Source: Chlorobiota bacterium
GTDB lineage: Bacteria > Bacteroidota > Ignavibacteria > OLB7
DNA length: 64,000 nt
NCBI GenBank assembly: GCA_016788565.1
Contig: JAEUSP010000073.1
Span: 1 to 64,000 of the forward strand
Direction of reading: 5' to 3'
The position numbers and the translations under genes are program-made. Under the pieces are notes generated by a model, which was not told where the DNA came from, searched no databases, and was given only the letters and a program-made list of their open reading frames with translations. The number at the start of each line of letters is the position of its first letter. Position 1 is the stretch's first letter. Below are positions 9,201 through 17,019 of this stretch, piece after piece.

Positions 9201-9725
9201 CCGCTCCCCCTTGTGGCCCAGGCCACGCCGATGTTCGGCTCGCTTCTGGAAGATTTTGACGGGGACGGAAATCTGGACCTGTTGTGCGTCGGCAATTTCG
9301 ACGGGGGCGACCCACTGGTGGTGCGCTACAACTCCGGCTACGGCCTGTATTTGAACGGCGATGGCAAAGGAAATTTTCTGCAGAAATCGGCAACCGGCGC
9401 GGGGTTCAACGTGCCGGGGGAAGGGCGCGGGCTTGCCTGCGTTGCGGGGAAGCAGAGGGTCACGATTGTTGCCGCCAATTGCAACGCCGCCGCAGCCAGC
9501 TTCCAGATACGCCAGCAACCGTTCCGCATTGGTCGCGCCAACAACTACACCCACAGCATCCTGCACCTGGGCGACGGGCGAACCCGCAGGCAGGAGTGCT
9601 ATTGGGGCGGCGGCTACCTTTCGCAAAGCTCCCAAATGCTGATGCTCCCATCGGCAACCGCCACGGCCGAACTGTACAACGGTGAGAAAAAAATGGGAGA
9701 GGTAAAAGCGAAGAGTGAAGAGTGA
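6288..9725 (+). CDS. Secreted FG-GAP/VCBS and UnbV (CRTAC1-like) protein
   Basis: 1145 residues. A signal peptide (MESYRLLFPTLLLLAASATL followed by HAQ) is followed by a long array of FG-GAP/VCBS-type repeats, each carrying an Asp-rich calcium loop such as DADGDLDIY, DYDRDGDLDIY and DFDGDGNLDLL. An ASPIC/UnbV domain sits near residues 480-560 (the GSRVTINAGG, RGYMSS and VDTLTVRWPNG segments), and a second set of repeats follows to the end. Such proteins form calcium-binding beta-propellers outside the cell and are common in Bacteroidota next to polymer-use genes. No T9SS domain is obvious at the C-terminus. It stands alone, and its partner or ligand is unknown. Confidence 0.9.
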   Translation: MESYRLLFPTLLLLAASATLHAQESPLFRWLPPTQTGVDFANMVAEDDTFNVTLFIYAYNGGGVAVGDVNGDALPDLYFTGTRANSPNRLFLNQGGLRFREASRQAGVDDSVGVRYGVTMADIDADGDLDIYVAKHDAPNTLFINNGNGTFSEQAHKFGLDFCCTSQQAAFFDYDRDGDLDIYLARNGDAKGEAFKRDGNPDRLFRNNGNGTFSDVSDQAGISDKGYALSVMVGDYNNDGWADVYVANDFEAPDLLYINNHDGTFTNRMRQWMKHTSIFSMGSDAADFNNDGNLDLFTVDMMPEDHWRKMSHMGQGSVYDPKFDSAQLMRNMLQVNRGNGTFLEVGQLAGIAETDWSWAPLFADYDNDGDKDLFISNGYKRDVQNLDVIHNLNGRSFQPLNVIRKVPSVKLQNYLFRNDGGMAFTKVSNQWGAIQMVNTNGAAFADLDLDGDLDLVMNNIDSVAFIYQNLAADQHRGNYLHVALQGSDNNTAAIGSRVTINAGGRSQMLECTPVRGYMSSLNCPLHFGLGDAATVDTLTVRWPNGTVQSVANVKANQVVTIKQEAWANAVPPPPTPVPDTLFVQLANGLQYRHRENRFDDFLRERLLPNRLSRSGPGIAVGDVDGNGLDDVWIGGARGYAGALFLQNQSGQFSRSEDSAAFVADSASEDTGALMFDADNDGDLDLYVASGGNDFAPSEFAFLQDRLYLNDGKGKFAKASDGQLPAMPTSTSSVVAADYDHDGDLDLFVAGRSVPGKYPTAPRSYLLRNDRGRFSDATATVAPQLLHPGMVTSALWTDFDNDTWSDLILVGEWMPVRFFRNQQGKLHEVTSAAGVDSSEGWWNSISGGDVDNDGDVDYVLGNWGLNVYSPLRPSNQFPLQLYARDFDGNGSSDLVLSYFFRGAEYPVRGRVETASQLPAYIRRKYPTYTGYASATLDQMYGRANLDSAEQFRARTFASSVLENLGNGRFRLRPLPLVAQATPMFGSLLEDFDGDGNLDLLCVGNFDGGDPLVVRYNSGYGLYLNGDGKGNFLQKSATGAGFNVPGEGRGLACVAGKQRVTIVAANCNAAAASFQIRQQPFRIGRANNYTHSILHLGDGRTRRQECYWGGGYLSQSSQMLMLPSATATAELYNGEKKMGEVKAKSEE

Positions 9726-9782
9726 AATGGGAAGAGTGAGATGGGAAGGATGCCAAGCCAAGCCCAGCACGAACGCCACCCT

Positions 9783-9828
9783 CCGCTCATGCTGAGCCCC
9801 GTCGAAGTATGAGCGTGAGCCGCCGGAC
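9783..9828 (+). repeat. Dispersed 45-bp palindrome, copy C
   Basis: This copy has the same orientation as copy A and ends GAGCCGCCGGAC instead of GAGCCACCGAAC. It lies between the UnbV gene and mobA. Confidence 0.88.
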
Positions 9829-9924
9829 TGCGCCGCTACTTGCCCTCACCCCCCCGCCCTCTCCCAAGCGGGTGAAAGTGCTGCTTGCCTCACATTTGTC
9901 AGATGGGCGAGGGAGCCAAAGTGA

Positions 9925-10008
9925 AGAGTGAGATGGGAAGAGCCAAAGCCGGAAACTCACTAATGACTAATGACCACGGACCAATGACTAATGACCACCA
10001 CACCGCGA
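9925..10008 (+). repeat. Composite repeat overlapping the mobA start
   Basis: This stretch has the order GAAGAGTGA, then CCAAAGCCGGAAACTCACTA, then repeated ATGACTAATGACCA, then CCACCACACCGC. The same order recurs at 56958-57060 upstream of an unrelated gene. Here the ATGACTAATGACCA units lie inside the mobA reading frame and provide its first codons. Confidence 0.85.
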
Positions 10009-10616
10009 AGCCCACCGTTGCAATCCTGGCTGGCGGCAAAAGTCGGCGAATGGGGCGCGACAAAGCCTCAATCCACGCTGGCCCAGATGCGGAGTCAGAT
10101 AGCGACTCAACTGGCCAACAAACATGGCTGGAAAAACTCTGCTGGCTGGCCGTGAGCTTGGGCGCAACCGTGGTTGTGGTGGGGCGCGAACGCCCGGATA
10201 GTTGGCGCATCCCGAACATCAGTTTCCTTCGGGATGACACCCCGCCAATCGGCCCGCTGGGTGGCTTGGCAACAGCACTGCGCCACGCCGATTCCCCGGT
10301 TGCCCTTGTCGGCTGCGACATGCCACGGCTAACCGAGCAAGCCTTCCGGTGGCTGCTGTCGCAGCGGGGAAGCCTGGCAAACGCCGATGGAGTTGTGGTG
10401 GTTGCTGGCGGGGAGGTTCAACCTCTTTTCTCCATCTACTCACCCTCACTTCTTCCAACAATTCAGCGGCAGATGGGGCATGGTGATTACTCACTTCGCG
10501 GGGTCATCGGCCAAGCCCGGTTCGCCATGCTTGACGCGCCTGATTGGCTGCTGCCCCAACTTGCCGGGGTGAACACACCGCAGGAACTGAAAGCCTGGCG
10601 CGCCGAGCAATCGTAA
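9984..10616 (+). CDS. mobA: Molybdenum cofactor guanylyltransferase
   Basis: 210 residues from this start. The nucleotide-binding signature LAGGKSRRMGRDK lies close to the N-terminus, followed by DDTPPIGPLGGLATAL and the metal-site segment LVGCDMPRL, as in MobA. The enzyme transfers GMP from GTP to molybdopterin. Two equivalent ATG codons, at 9963 and 9984, both arise from the repeat unit ATGACTAATGACCA, each reading Met-Thr-Asn-Asp-His. I chose the one nearer the conserved domain. A longer frame reaching back to 9885 only adds translated repeat. An internal acidic stretch (PDAESDSDS) is an unusual insertion after the signature loop. The gene converges with maf, 11 bp away. Confidence 0.9.
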   Translation: MTNDHHTAKPTVAILAGGKSRRMGRDKASIHAGPDAESDSDSTGQQTWLEKLCWLAVSLGATVVVVGRERPDSWRIPNISFLRDDTPPIGPLGGLATALRHADSPVALVGCDMPRLTEQAFRWLLSQRGSLANADGVVVVAGGEVQPLFSIYSPSLLPTIQRQMGHGDYSLRGVIGQARFAMLDAPDWLLPQLAGVNTPQELKAWRAEQS

Positions 10617-10627
10617 AGAAATCCAGC

Positions 10628-11227
10628 CTAACGAAGCAAGCTAGATTGCTGCAAAGCAATGGCACGCAACGCACAATAGACTTGCGCCAGCGGCAGTCCA
10701 ACAACAGTGTAGTAATCCCCCTCAATCCGTTCGATAAACACCGCTCCCAAATCATCTTGGATGCCGTAGCTGCCGGCTTTGTCCAGCGGCGAGCCGGTGG
10801 CGACGTAGGCTTCAATTTCATCATCATCAAGCGGGCGGAAGGTGACATCGGCGCTGCCGCATCCGATCACTTCCGCGCCGGTTGCCGCATCCACAATGGC
10901 CCAGCCGGTGAAGACGGTGTGAGCCTTCCCGCTTAGGTTTCGGAGCATCCGGCCCGCATCGGAAGGGTCGGTGGGTTTGCCAAGCACGGCGTTGTTCAGC
11001 ACAACGGTGGTGTCGGCACCAAGCACCAGCCCGGTTGGTTGCTGGCCCGCCACGGCACGCGCTTTCAGTTGCGCCAGGCGTTGCACCATTTGTTGAGGGG
11101 ATTCATCGGGAAGTTGGGATTCGTCGGCATCGGGCGGCACCACTGTGAACTGAACGCCAATCTGCGCAAGCAACTGCCGCCGCCGTGGCGATGAAGAAGC
11201 AAGAATGACCGAGGGAAGATGAAGCAT
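10628..11227 (-). CDS. maf: Maf-like nucleoside triphosphate pyrophosphatase
   Basis: 199 residues, the usual size of the Maf/HAM1-related family. It begins with the family signature ASSSPRRRQLL, has the catalytic/substrate loop LGADTTVVL, and near the C-terminus DKAGSYGIQD. These point to the dTTP/UTP pyrophosphatase (YhdE-like) branch, which removes aberrant nucleotides from the pool. ATG at 11227 is chosen, because the 16 extra residues of the longer frame are not part of the family. The gene is convergent with mobA and is not obviously in an operon. Confidence 0.92.
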   Translation of the reverse strand: MLHLPSVILASSSPRRRQLLAQIGVQFTVVPPDADESQLPDESPQQMVQRLAQLKARAVAGQQPTGLVLGADTTVVLNNAVLGKPTDPSDAGRMLRNLSGKAHTVFTGWAIVDAATGAEVIGCGSADVTFRPLDDDEIEAYVATGSPLDKAGSYGIQDDLGAVFIERIEGDYYTVVGLPLAQVYCALRAIALQQSSLLR

Positions 11228-11364
11228 GGTTTTCAGCAAAGTTTTTCGGCAAAAGTACCACCCAACCGCGACCACCCAAACCTACTCTTACATCTGGTAG
11301 CCGGATGGGAGCCAAAGCGGCTTGTAAATTGAGCCAGCAGAGTGAGTAACTGACAGCCCCAAGC

Positions 11365-11445
11365 CAACAACCAACTCCCGACAACCGATTCCCGACAACC
11401 GACCCCCAACAACCGATTCCCAACAACCGACCCCCGACAACCGAC
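11365..11445. repeat. Tandem CCGACAACCGATTCC repeat abutting a start codon
   Basis: About 80 bp of units CCGACAACCGATTCC, CCAACAACCGACCCC and variants, running right up to the ATG of the next gene with no recognisable Shine-Dalgarno. It is the complementary form of the family seen at 2847-2911. Confidence 0.85.
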
Positions 11446-13782
11446 ATGGAACGCAAACTGACCTACGATCCGCTGATTGAACTGATGGCGTTTTACGATG
11501 GCCGCAAAGCCACGCGCGAAAAAGCTGACGCGGCCACGCTTCCGGTGGAGGAACGCCTGAAGCAACGCATCGTTGACGGCGACCAGCTTGGCATTGATGC
11601 CGATCTGGACGAAGCACTTCGCAGCCATGATCCCTTGTTCATTATCAACACCATCCTGTTAGATGGAATGAAAGTGGTGGGCGAGTTGTTCGGTTCCGGC
11701 CAGATGCAGCTTCCGTTTGTGCTGCAATCAGCCGAGACGATGAAGGCTGCCGTTGGCCACCTTGAGCCGTTCATGGAGCGCACCGAGCAAACCGCGCGCG
11801 GGATCATGGTGCTGGCGACGGTGAAAGGGGATGTTCACGACATCGGGAAAAATCTGGTGGATATCATCCTGACCAACAACGGCTACCGCGTCATCAATTT
11901 GGGGATAAAAGTTCCGGTGGAGGTTATGCTGGATGCGGTTCAGCAACACCAGGCCGATGCCATTGGGATGAGCGGACTTCTGGTGAAAAGCACGTTGGTG
12001 ATGAAAGAAAATCTGGAGCTGATGCATGGGCGCGGAATCCACGTTCCGGTGGTGCTTGGCGGCGCGGCATTAACCCGCCGGTATGTTGAGCACGACCTCC
12101 GCCAAATCTACGGCCCCAATGTTGCCTACGCCGAGGATGCCTTTGCTGGGCTTCACTACATGGAAGCAATCGCCGAGACGGGGATGTTGGTTCCAGAGTC
12201 GGCACAGGCGGAGGCAGCAACCGCCGCCGAATCCGCAACCGCAACGCAATCGCCCGACCCCGCCGAATCCGCACGCCGCCGCGCCACCGACGAACGTGGT
12301 GAGGTGAAATACCGCATTGCCATTGAAGAAGAAATCGAAGAGCTGGCAACGCTGATGCTGGCCGAGCCAGAAGAAGTGCAAGGATGGGGGTTGGAAAACA
12401 TCATTGTTGCCGAACTGCGCGACACGATTGTGGGATGCGGATTGATCGCCCCGCTCGGCGACTCCGCTGTTGAGCTGACCGAGATCACTGTGCTTCCGGA
12501 ACAATGGGCCGCTGGCGTGGGGATGGACCTTGTTCGGGTGATGCGGCGCACCGCACGCAGCGGCAAACCGGAAACCACGATCTACGTGGCCTGCAACCCA
12601 GACGATGCCGACCTTGCCCGATTCTACCGGACGCTTGGCTTCGACCAGATTAGCTTAGACGACCCACGCGCTGCGGCTGCCGAAGATAAAATTGCGTACT
12701 GCTTGGAACAGTACGGAGCCGCCCCCGCGCTGTTCATCAGCAAGCCGGCCAGCCAGATTAACGACCGCACCGTTGGCGCGTTGGACACCGCGCTTCACCT
12801 GATGCAGGAGCAATCGCGCGATGCCGATTTCCCGCTGAATGTGGAGCAGTACGAAGCGCAGAACAACGTCCGCAAACTTCGCGTCACCAGTGATACCGAC
12901 CGGACGATTCCGATTCCCGAAGCTCCATTTTGGGGATCGCGGGTGGTGGAAAATATCCACCTTGATAAGGTGTTCGAGTACATCAACGAGGTGGCCTTGA
13001 TCCGTGGCCAGTGGCAGGTGCGCAAGGGGAAACGCACCCCCGAAGAATACCGCCGCGAGCTTGATGAAGTGGTCTATCCAAAATTTGAGGAGATGAAGTT
13101 GCGCGCCAAGCGCCAGCGGCTGCTGGATCCAAAAGTGATTTACGGATTCTTCCCCTGCCGTGCCGAGTACAACTCACTGGTGGTCTATCGTCCGGCGGGG
13201 ATAAGCGACACCGAATTGATTGGTGAATGGAATGGAGCAACGCCGGCCAGCCAGTGGCTTCAGCAAACGGAGTTGCAGGAGTGGCTTCGGTTCGAGTTTC
13301 CCCGCCAGTCGCATGGCCGCCACCTGTGCATTTCCGACTTCTTCCGCCCTGTGGAATCGGGTGAGTACGACGTGCTGGGAGTCCAGATCGTCACCGTTGG
13401 TGGGAAGGCAACGGAGTACTCCAACGAACTGTTCCGGGCCAACAACTACAGCGACTACCTCTATTTCCACGGGTTGTCGGTGGAGAGTGCCGAGGCGTTG
13501 GCCGAGTACTGGCATCGTTCAATCCGGACCGAGCTTGGCATTGCCGGCGACGACGCAGCCGATATCCGCCGGCTTTTCTCGCAGGGCTATCGCGGCAGCC
13601 GGTACTCGTTCGGCTACCCCGCCTGTCCCGACCTTGAGCAGCAAACCAACATCTTCCAGCTTCTACGCCCCGAACGGATTGGGCTTGCGCTGAGCGAGGA
13701 GTTTATGCTGGAGCCGGAGCAATCCACCAGTGCGATTGTGGTGCACCATCCCGCCGCCAAGTATTTCAACGTGAGAGAGTGA
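11446..13782 (+). CDS. metH: MetH-like cobalamin + GNAT + AdoMet-activation fusion
   Basis: 778 residues corresponding to the C-terminal half of cobalamin-dependent methionine synthase. Residues 1-115 are the methionine synthase cap domain (PVEERLKQRIVDGD and LFGSGQMQLPFVLQSAE). Residues 118-270 are the B12 domain, with the DVHDIGKN motif placing the cobalt-ligand His at 131. Residues about 430-778 are the reactivation domain that binds AdoMet (GYPACPDLEQQ). The homocysteine and folate domains are absent and must be supplied by another gene if the enzyme is complete. An extra domain at about residues 285-425 resembles a GNAT acetyltransferase (ITVLPEQWAAGVGMDLV and FYRTLGFDQ) and sits exactly between the B12 and reactivation modules. 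The alanine/proline-rich linker before it suggests a true fusion, not a frameshift. Confidence 0.9.
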   Translation: MERKLTYDPLIELMAFYDGRKATREKADAATLPVEERLKQRIVDGDQLGIDADLDEALRSHDPLFIINTILLDGMKVVGELFGSGQMQLPFVLQSAETMKAAVGHLEPFMERTEQTARGIMVLATVKGDVHDIGKNLVDIILTNNGYRVINLGIKVPVEVMLDAVQQHQADAIGMSGLLVKSTLVMKENLELMHGRGIHVPVVLGGAALTRRYVEHDLRQIYGPNVAYAEDAFAGLHYMEAIAETGMLVPESAQAEAATAAESATATQSPDPAESARRRATDERGEVKYRIAIEEEIEELATLMLAEPEEVQGWGLENIIVAELRDTIVGCGLIAPLGDSAVELTEITVLPEQWAAGVGMDLVRVMRRTARSGKPETTIYVACNPDDADLARFYRTLGFDQISLDDPRAAAAEDKIAYCLEQYGAAPALFISKPASQINDRTVGALDTALHLMQEQSRDADFPLNVEQYEAQNNVRKLRVTSDTDRTIPIPEAPFWGSRVVENIHLDKVFEYINEVALIRGQWQVRKGKRTPEEYRRELDEVVYPKFEEMKLRAKRQRLLDPKVIYGFFPCRAEYNSLVVYRPAGISDTELIGEWNGATPASQWLQQTELQEWLRFEFPRQSHGRHLCISDFFRPVESGEYDVLGVQIVTVGGKATEYSNELFRANNYSDYLYFHGLSVESAEALAEYWHRSIRTELGIAGDDAADIRRLFSQGYRGSRYSFGYPACPDLEQQTNIFQLLRPERIGLALSEEFMLEPEQSTSAIVVHHPAAKYFNVRE

Positions 13783-14031
13783 GGTGAAAGTGGGTGAGGT
13801 GAGTGCGCAAGGCAAGAGCAGCGCAAGGCTGCCTGGGGGTGCTTCATCGCCAGCTCCTTGCCGAGCCGAACTTCTTGCAATGGCGAAGTATCGTTGCTTG
13901 GCATTTCCATTGTGTTGGTGCATTTTTGCGGTGCGTTAAACGTTCCTGCCAGTGTGGCTTCCCAAGCCAGCCTACGCTAACCGCATCAACACAAATAAGC
14001 CTCCACGCGAACCGAACAACAGGTGACGACC

Positions 14032-14529
14032 ATGAAGACATTGCTTCTTGCACTAACCACACTTCTGCTTACCGCCAGCGCGGCCATTGCGCAAACTTCC
14101 GAGCCAACAACCATTGCCATTTTCCCGTTCAAGAACCTTACGGGTGAGGTGATCTACGACGACCTTTCCTGGTCCTTTGCCGACTCGCTTCACCACTACT
14201 TGGCAACGAAGCCGGAATCATCCACAAAATTTGTGCTGGTTTCCATGGACGACATCCGCGACCAGATGCTGGCCAACAACGTTGATATCAAAAGCCCCAG
14301 CTACGAAACGGATGTTTGGAAAGTGGCCCAACTGTTAGGAGCCAAAAAAGTTGTGTGGGGGACATACCTGGTGAAGTATGAAACCGCCAACCTTGAGGCC
14401 AAAGTGGTGGATTGCCGAACCTTGATGCACGACCAAACCAACATGGCAAAGAAGATTCGCCCGAAATATCCCGAGGCATTAACCCAAGTGGCAACCGTGG
14501 GGGATAAAATTCTGCCAGCAATGAATTAG
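14032..14529 (+). CDS. Secreted FlgO/TolB-N-like protein
   Basis: 165 residues. The signal peptide is MKTLLLALTTLLLTASAAIA followed by Q. The mature part opens with TIAIFPFKNLTGEVIYDDLS, the pattern of TolB N-terminal/FlgO-like domains, in which a strand followed by a conserved Phe-x-Asn precedes a helix with 'FADSLHHYL'. LLGAKKVVWGTYL fits the second conserved strand. Such domains occur in envelope and cell-surface assemblies, but the partner here is unknown. ATG at 14032 is preferred to an in-frame GTG nine bases upstream. A bidirectional terminator-like hairpin follows. Confidence 0.75.
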   Translation: MKTLLLALTTLLLTASAAIAQTSEPTTIAIFPFKNLTGEVIYDDLSWSFADSLHHYLATKPESSTKFVLVSMDDIRDQMLANNVDIKSPSYETDVWKVAQLLGAKKVVWGTYLVKYETANLEAKVVDCRTLMHDQTNMAKKIRPKYPEALTQVATVGDKILPAMN

Positions 14530-14558
14530 CGTTTAGGCAGCGAACCGATAACAAGGCC

Positions 14559-14595
14559 GGCCACGCATCCAGCAGGGTGCGTGGCCGATTTGTTG
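14559..14595. terminator. Bidirectional terminator between convergent genes
   Basis: The inverted repeat GGCCACGCA...TGCGTGGCC (14559-14586) is flanked by AACAA on the left and a T-rich GATTTGTTGTT on the right. It lies between a plus-strand stop at 14529 and a minus-strand stop at 14639. Confidence 0.75.
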
Positions 14596-14638
14596 TTACT
14601 CCAGTGATTCGCGTACGTGGCATCGCACACTTCTTTCC

Positions 14639-15220
14639 TCACTTGCACATCTGCGGGAAGGCTTCGCGGAAACCGGCGTGGCGGCAGAAGAACTCTATCT
14701 GCAGAGTGTCGTCGCCGGTAAGAATCCAGCCGTTGCGTAGCTGCTGGATCGCATCCAACTCGGGCGTTTTCCATTCGGGAAGTTTTGGAAGGAAGACGGC
14801 AACATGAGCCGGGGGAATCTTCCAGAGGGCGATTGCCCCGGCGCACATTGGGCATGGTTCGAAGGAGGTAATCAGGAAGATGCTATCCCGATCAATCGCG
14901 GAAAAATTTTTGGCTCCGCCAACCGACGCAATCGCGTTGGTCAGCGCGTTGATCTCCGCATGGCCGGCGGCATTGCCGTTTTCCAGCGTGGTGTTATGCC
15001 CGGTGGCAATCACCCGCCCGGTGTCGGTCCCGATGACAACGCACGCGCCAACCGGCACATCCCCCGTGCGTTCCCCTTGCTCCATTGCCCGCCGCACACT
15101 ATCCACCATCGCCGATTGAAGCCACGCAGGGCGGGCGGCCTTTTGGCCTGTGGAGGAAGGAGCATTGTTGGCGTCGCAGCCAAACAGAGCAAGCAATGCG
15201 ATGATGAAGAACGGCCTCAT
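14639..15220 (-). CDS. Lipoprotein with cytidine-deaminase-type zinc domain
   Basis: 193 residues. The N-terminus is a lipoprotein signal (MRPFFIIALLALFGC; lipobox LFGC with Cys15), so the protein should be exported and lipid-anchored. The rest is a CMP/dCMP deaminase-fold domain of the TadA/guanine-deaminase type, with HAEINAL (zinc ligand His87 and catalytic Glu89) and EPCPMCAGAI (zinc ligands Cys123 and Cys126). An exported deaminase is unusual, since these enzymes normally act in the cytoplasm on nucleosides, free bases or tRNA. All catalytic residues appear intact. It is unclear whether the substrate is an extracellular nucleoside or base, or whether the signal is fortuitous. Confidence 0.85.
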   Translation of the reverse strand: MRPFFIIALLALFGCDANNAPSSTGQKAARPAWLQSAMVDSVRRAMEQGERTGDVPVGACVVIGTDTGRVIATGHNTTLENGNAAGHAEINALTNAIASVGGAKNFSAIDRDSIFLITSFEPCPMCAGAIALWKIPPAHVAVFLPKLPEWKTPELDAIQQLRNGWILTGDDTLQIEFFCRHAGFREAFPQMCK

Positions 15221-15252
15221 GGTTGTAGCGTGTGGAGGAAGAAGAGATAGAG

Positions 15253-16923
15253 TTAGATGCTGGCGAAAAACGTTGGCAGCGAAAGATCGGCAGCCAGCTT
15301 CAGTTTGCGGCGCATCTGAAGCCGGTGCTTGTCAATGGCGCGTGGGGTGACGCACATCATGGCGGCAATATCTTTTGTGCTCATCTGCATCCGCAGCAAC
15401 GCGGCCACGCGCAGCTCGCTGGGGGAAAGGTCGTGGGCGTGTTCCAGCAGTTTCTGGAAAAACCCCGGATGCACTTGGGCAAACCGCGCCTCGAACGCAC
15501 TCCATTCCTGCTGCGAACCGATGCTCTCCTGAATAATTGGTGTCAGCCGTTTCAGCAGTGGTTTGGTGTCGGCGGTGGCAGCGTTGACCAGTTGCACCAC
15601 CTCCATTTTTATTCGTTCTAACGCCTCGTTCTTTTTCATCAAGTGCAAGGCCATCAGGGTCAGTTCGTGGGTTTTGTGTTGGATGTCCATGCGAAGTTGC
15701 TCGTTCTCCAATCGGGCTATCTCTCGCTCTTTCTGGGCGGTTTCCACCCGATGGCGCGTTGTTAAGTTATGAAGTTGTTGCTGCTGCTCGCGACCCAGCA
15801 CCTCGCGCTCAATCTGTGCCGATAGCTTCCAATGCTCCAACGCTTTTTGGATTTGGCCACTGCGTTCAAATTCTTCGGCAAGGTCGTGGTGGATCCCCCA
15901 TTGGTGGTTCCGTGCTTGCAGTTGCTGGCATAGTTCCAACGCTTGCAGCAGCAACTCCATTGCCTGTTGGTGTTCCCCCTGCCCCACCGCGATTTGCCCC
16001 AATGCCCATGTGTCCAGCATCATGTTGGCTGTGTCGCCCCGGCTGCTGGCGGCTTGGCGCGACTCAGCAAGAAACTGTTTGGCTTCGGTAAGATTTCCTG
16101 TGGCTTGGTGCAGCCGCCCTATCTCGCCAATAATGATGGCCGCAAATGCCTCATCGCCGGCCTGCGTGGCTTGTTCCATTGCTTGATTCAGCCACCCTAA
16201 TGCTTGCTCATATTGGCTACGGTCGCGGCAAAGGTGGGCCAAGTTTGTGAAGATGCGGCGCGTCACCTCCGTATCGGCTTCCTGCTGGGCAACGGCAAGG
16301 GCGCGGTGCAGATACTCCTCGGCAGCGGTTGGTTGTTCAGCCTCGATCAGTGTGCAGCCAATGTTTAACAGCAACGTTGCCTGAAGGTTGTTGTGCGGAA
16401 TTGGCTCGGTCATGGCCAATGCCTGCATCAATTGCTGCAAGGACCCACTAACGTCTCCAATAGTAGCGTGCACTCGCGCTTGGGTCATCAGGATGTTGGC
16501 GGTAAGCAGCGGTTTCCCAGCGTCGCGGCAGGCTTCGTCGGCTTCTTGCAAACACTCCAACGCTTGGCGGTGTTCGCCAAGCCGGTACTGGGTGATGGCA
16601 ATGTTCAGCAGCATGGTGGCTTCGTCAATACGGCTTCCGGCAGCGCGGAACAACCGCAAGGCGCGGCGGCTGGTGGATAATCCTTCGGCAACTTCCCCCA
16701 ATGCTTCTTGCAATCCACCAATCATCCGTAAAGCACGGGGACGGAACAGGGGGGAAGCGCAGGATTGCGCCAGGGTAAGCGATTCGTTTGCTGCAATCAG
16801 AGCTTCAGCATAATCCCCCCGCAGGTATAGTTCCCCCGCAAGCTGCATACACAGTTCGAACTTCTCCTGCGGGTCGTCGCTCCAGCGAATCTCATCGCGT
16901 ATCTGTTGGATTGCGTCGCTCAT
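15253..16923 (-). CDS. TPR-domain LuxR-type transcription regulator
   Basis: 556 residues. The N-terminal 370 or so residues form tetratricopeptide repeats, recognisable by regularly spaced pairs such as LRGDYAEALIAANESL, YRLGEHRQALECLQEA and YEQALGWLNQAM. A charged coiled-coil linker follows (about 390-450, EKEREIARLENEQLRMD). The C-terminus is a LuxR/GerE helix-turn-helix (LSPSELRVAALL, MSTKDIAAMMCVTPRAIDKHR). This architecture is frequent in Bacteroidota. It is probably a cytoplasmic sensor-regulator without a receiver domain, and its target genes are unknown. ATG at 16923 is chosen over an upstream start that would add 14 non-conserved residues. Confidence 0.88.
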   Translation of the reverse strand: MSDAIQQIRDEIRWSDDPQEKFELCMQLAGELYLRGDYAEALIAANESLTLAQSCASPLFRPRALRMIGGLQEALGEVAEGLSTSRRALRLFRAAGSRIDEATMLLNIAITQYRLGEHRQALECLQEADEACRDAGKPLLTANILMTQARVHATIGDVSGSLQQLMQALAMTEPIPHNNLQATLLLNIGCTLIEAEQPTAAEEYLHRALAVAQQEADTEVTRRIFTNLAHLCRDRSQYEQALGWLNQAMEQATQAGDEAFAAIIIGEIGRLHQATGNLTEAKQFLAESRQAASSRGDTANMMLDTWALGQIAVGQGEHQQAMELLLQALELCQQLQARNHQWGIHHDLAEEFERSGQIQKALEHWKLSAQIEREVLGREQQQQLHNLTTRHRVETAQKEREIARLENEQLRMDIQHKTHELTLMALHLMKKNEALERIKMEVVQLVNAATADTKPLLKRLTPIIQESIGSQQEWSAFEARFAQVHPGFFQKLLEHAHDLSPSELRVAALLRMQMSTKDIAAMMCVTPRAIDKHRLQMRRKLKLAADLSLPTFFASI

Positions 16924-17019
16924 AGTGGCTGATGGAAGAAATAGAGTTCCCCCGCTGTTGAGCATGGTGCGTCCAGAGCGGGGGAAACGTCGGGCAAAAC
17001 TACAGGAACACCTCCAAAC

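Noticed and set aside
11228-11445. Cobalamin or SAM riboswitch upstream of the MetH-like gene
   Set aside because: No conserved core of either class is visible. The leader is short and filled with tandem repeat.
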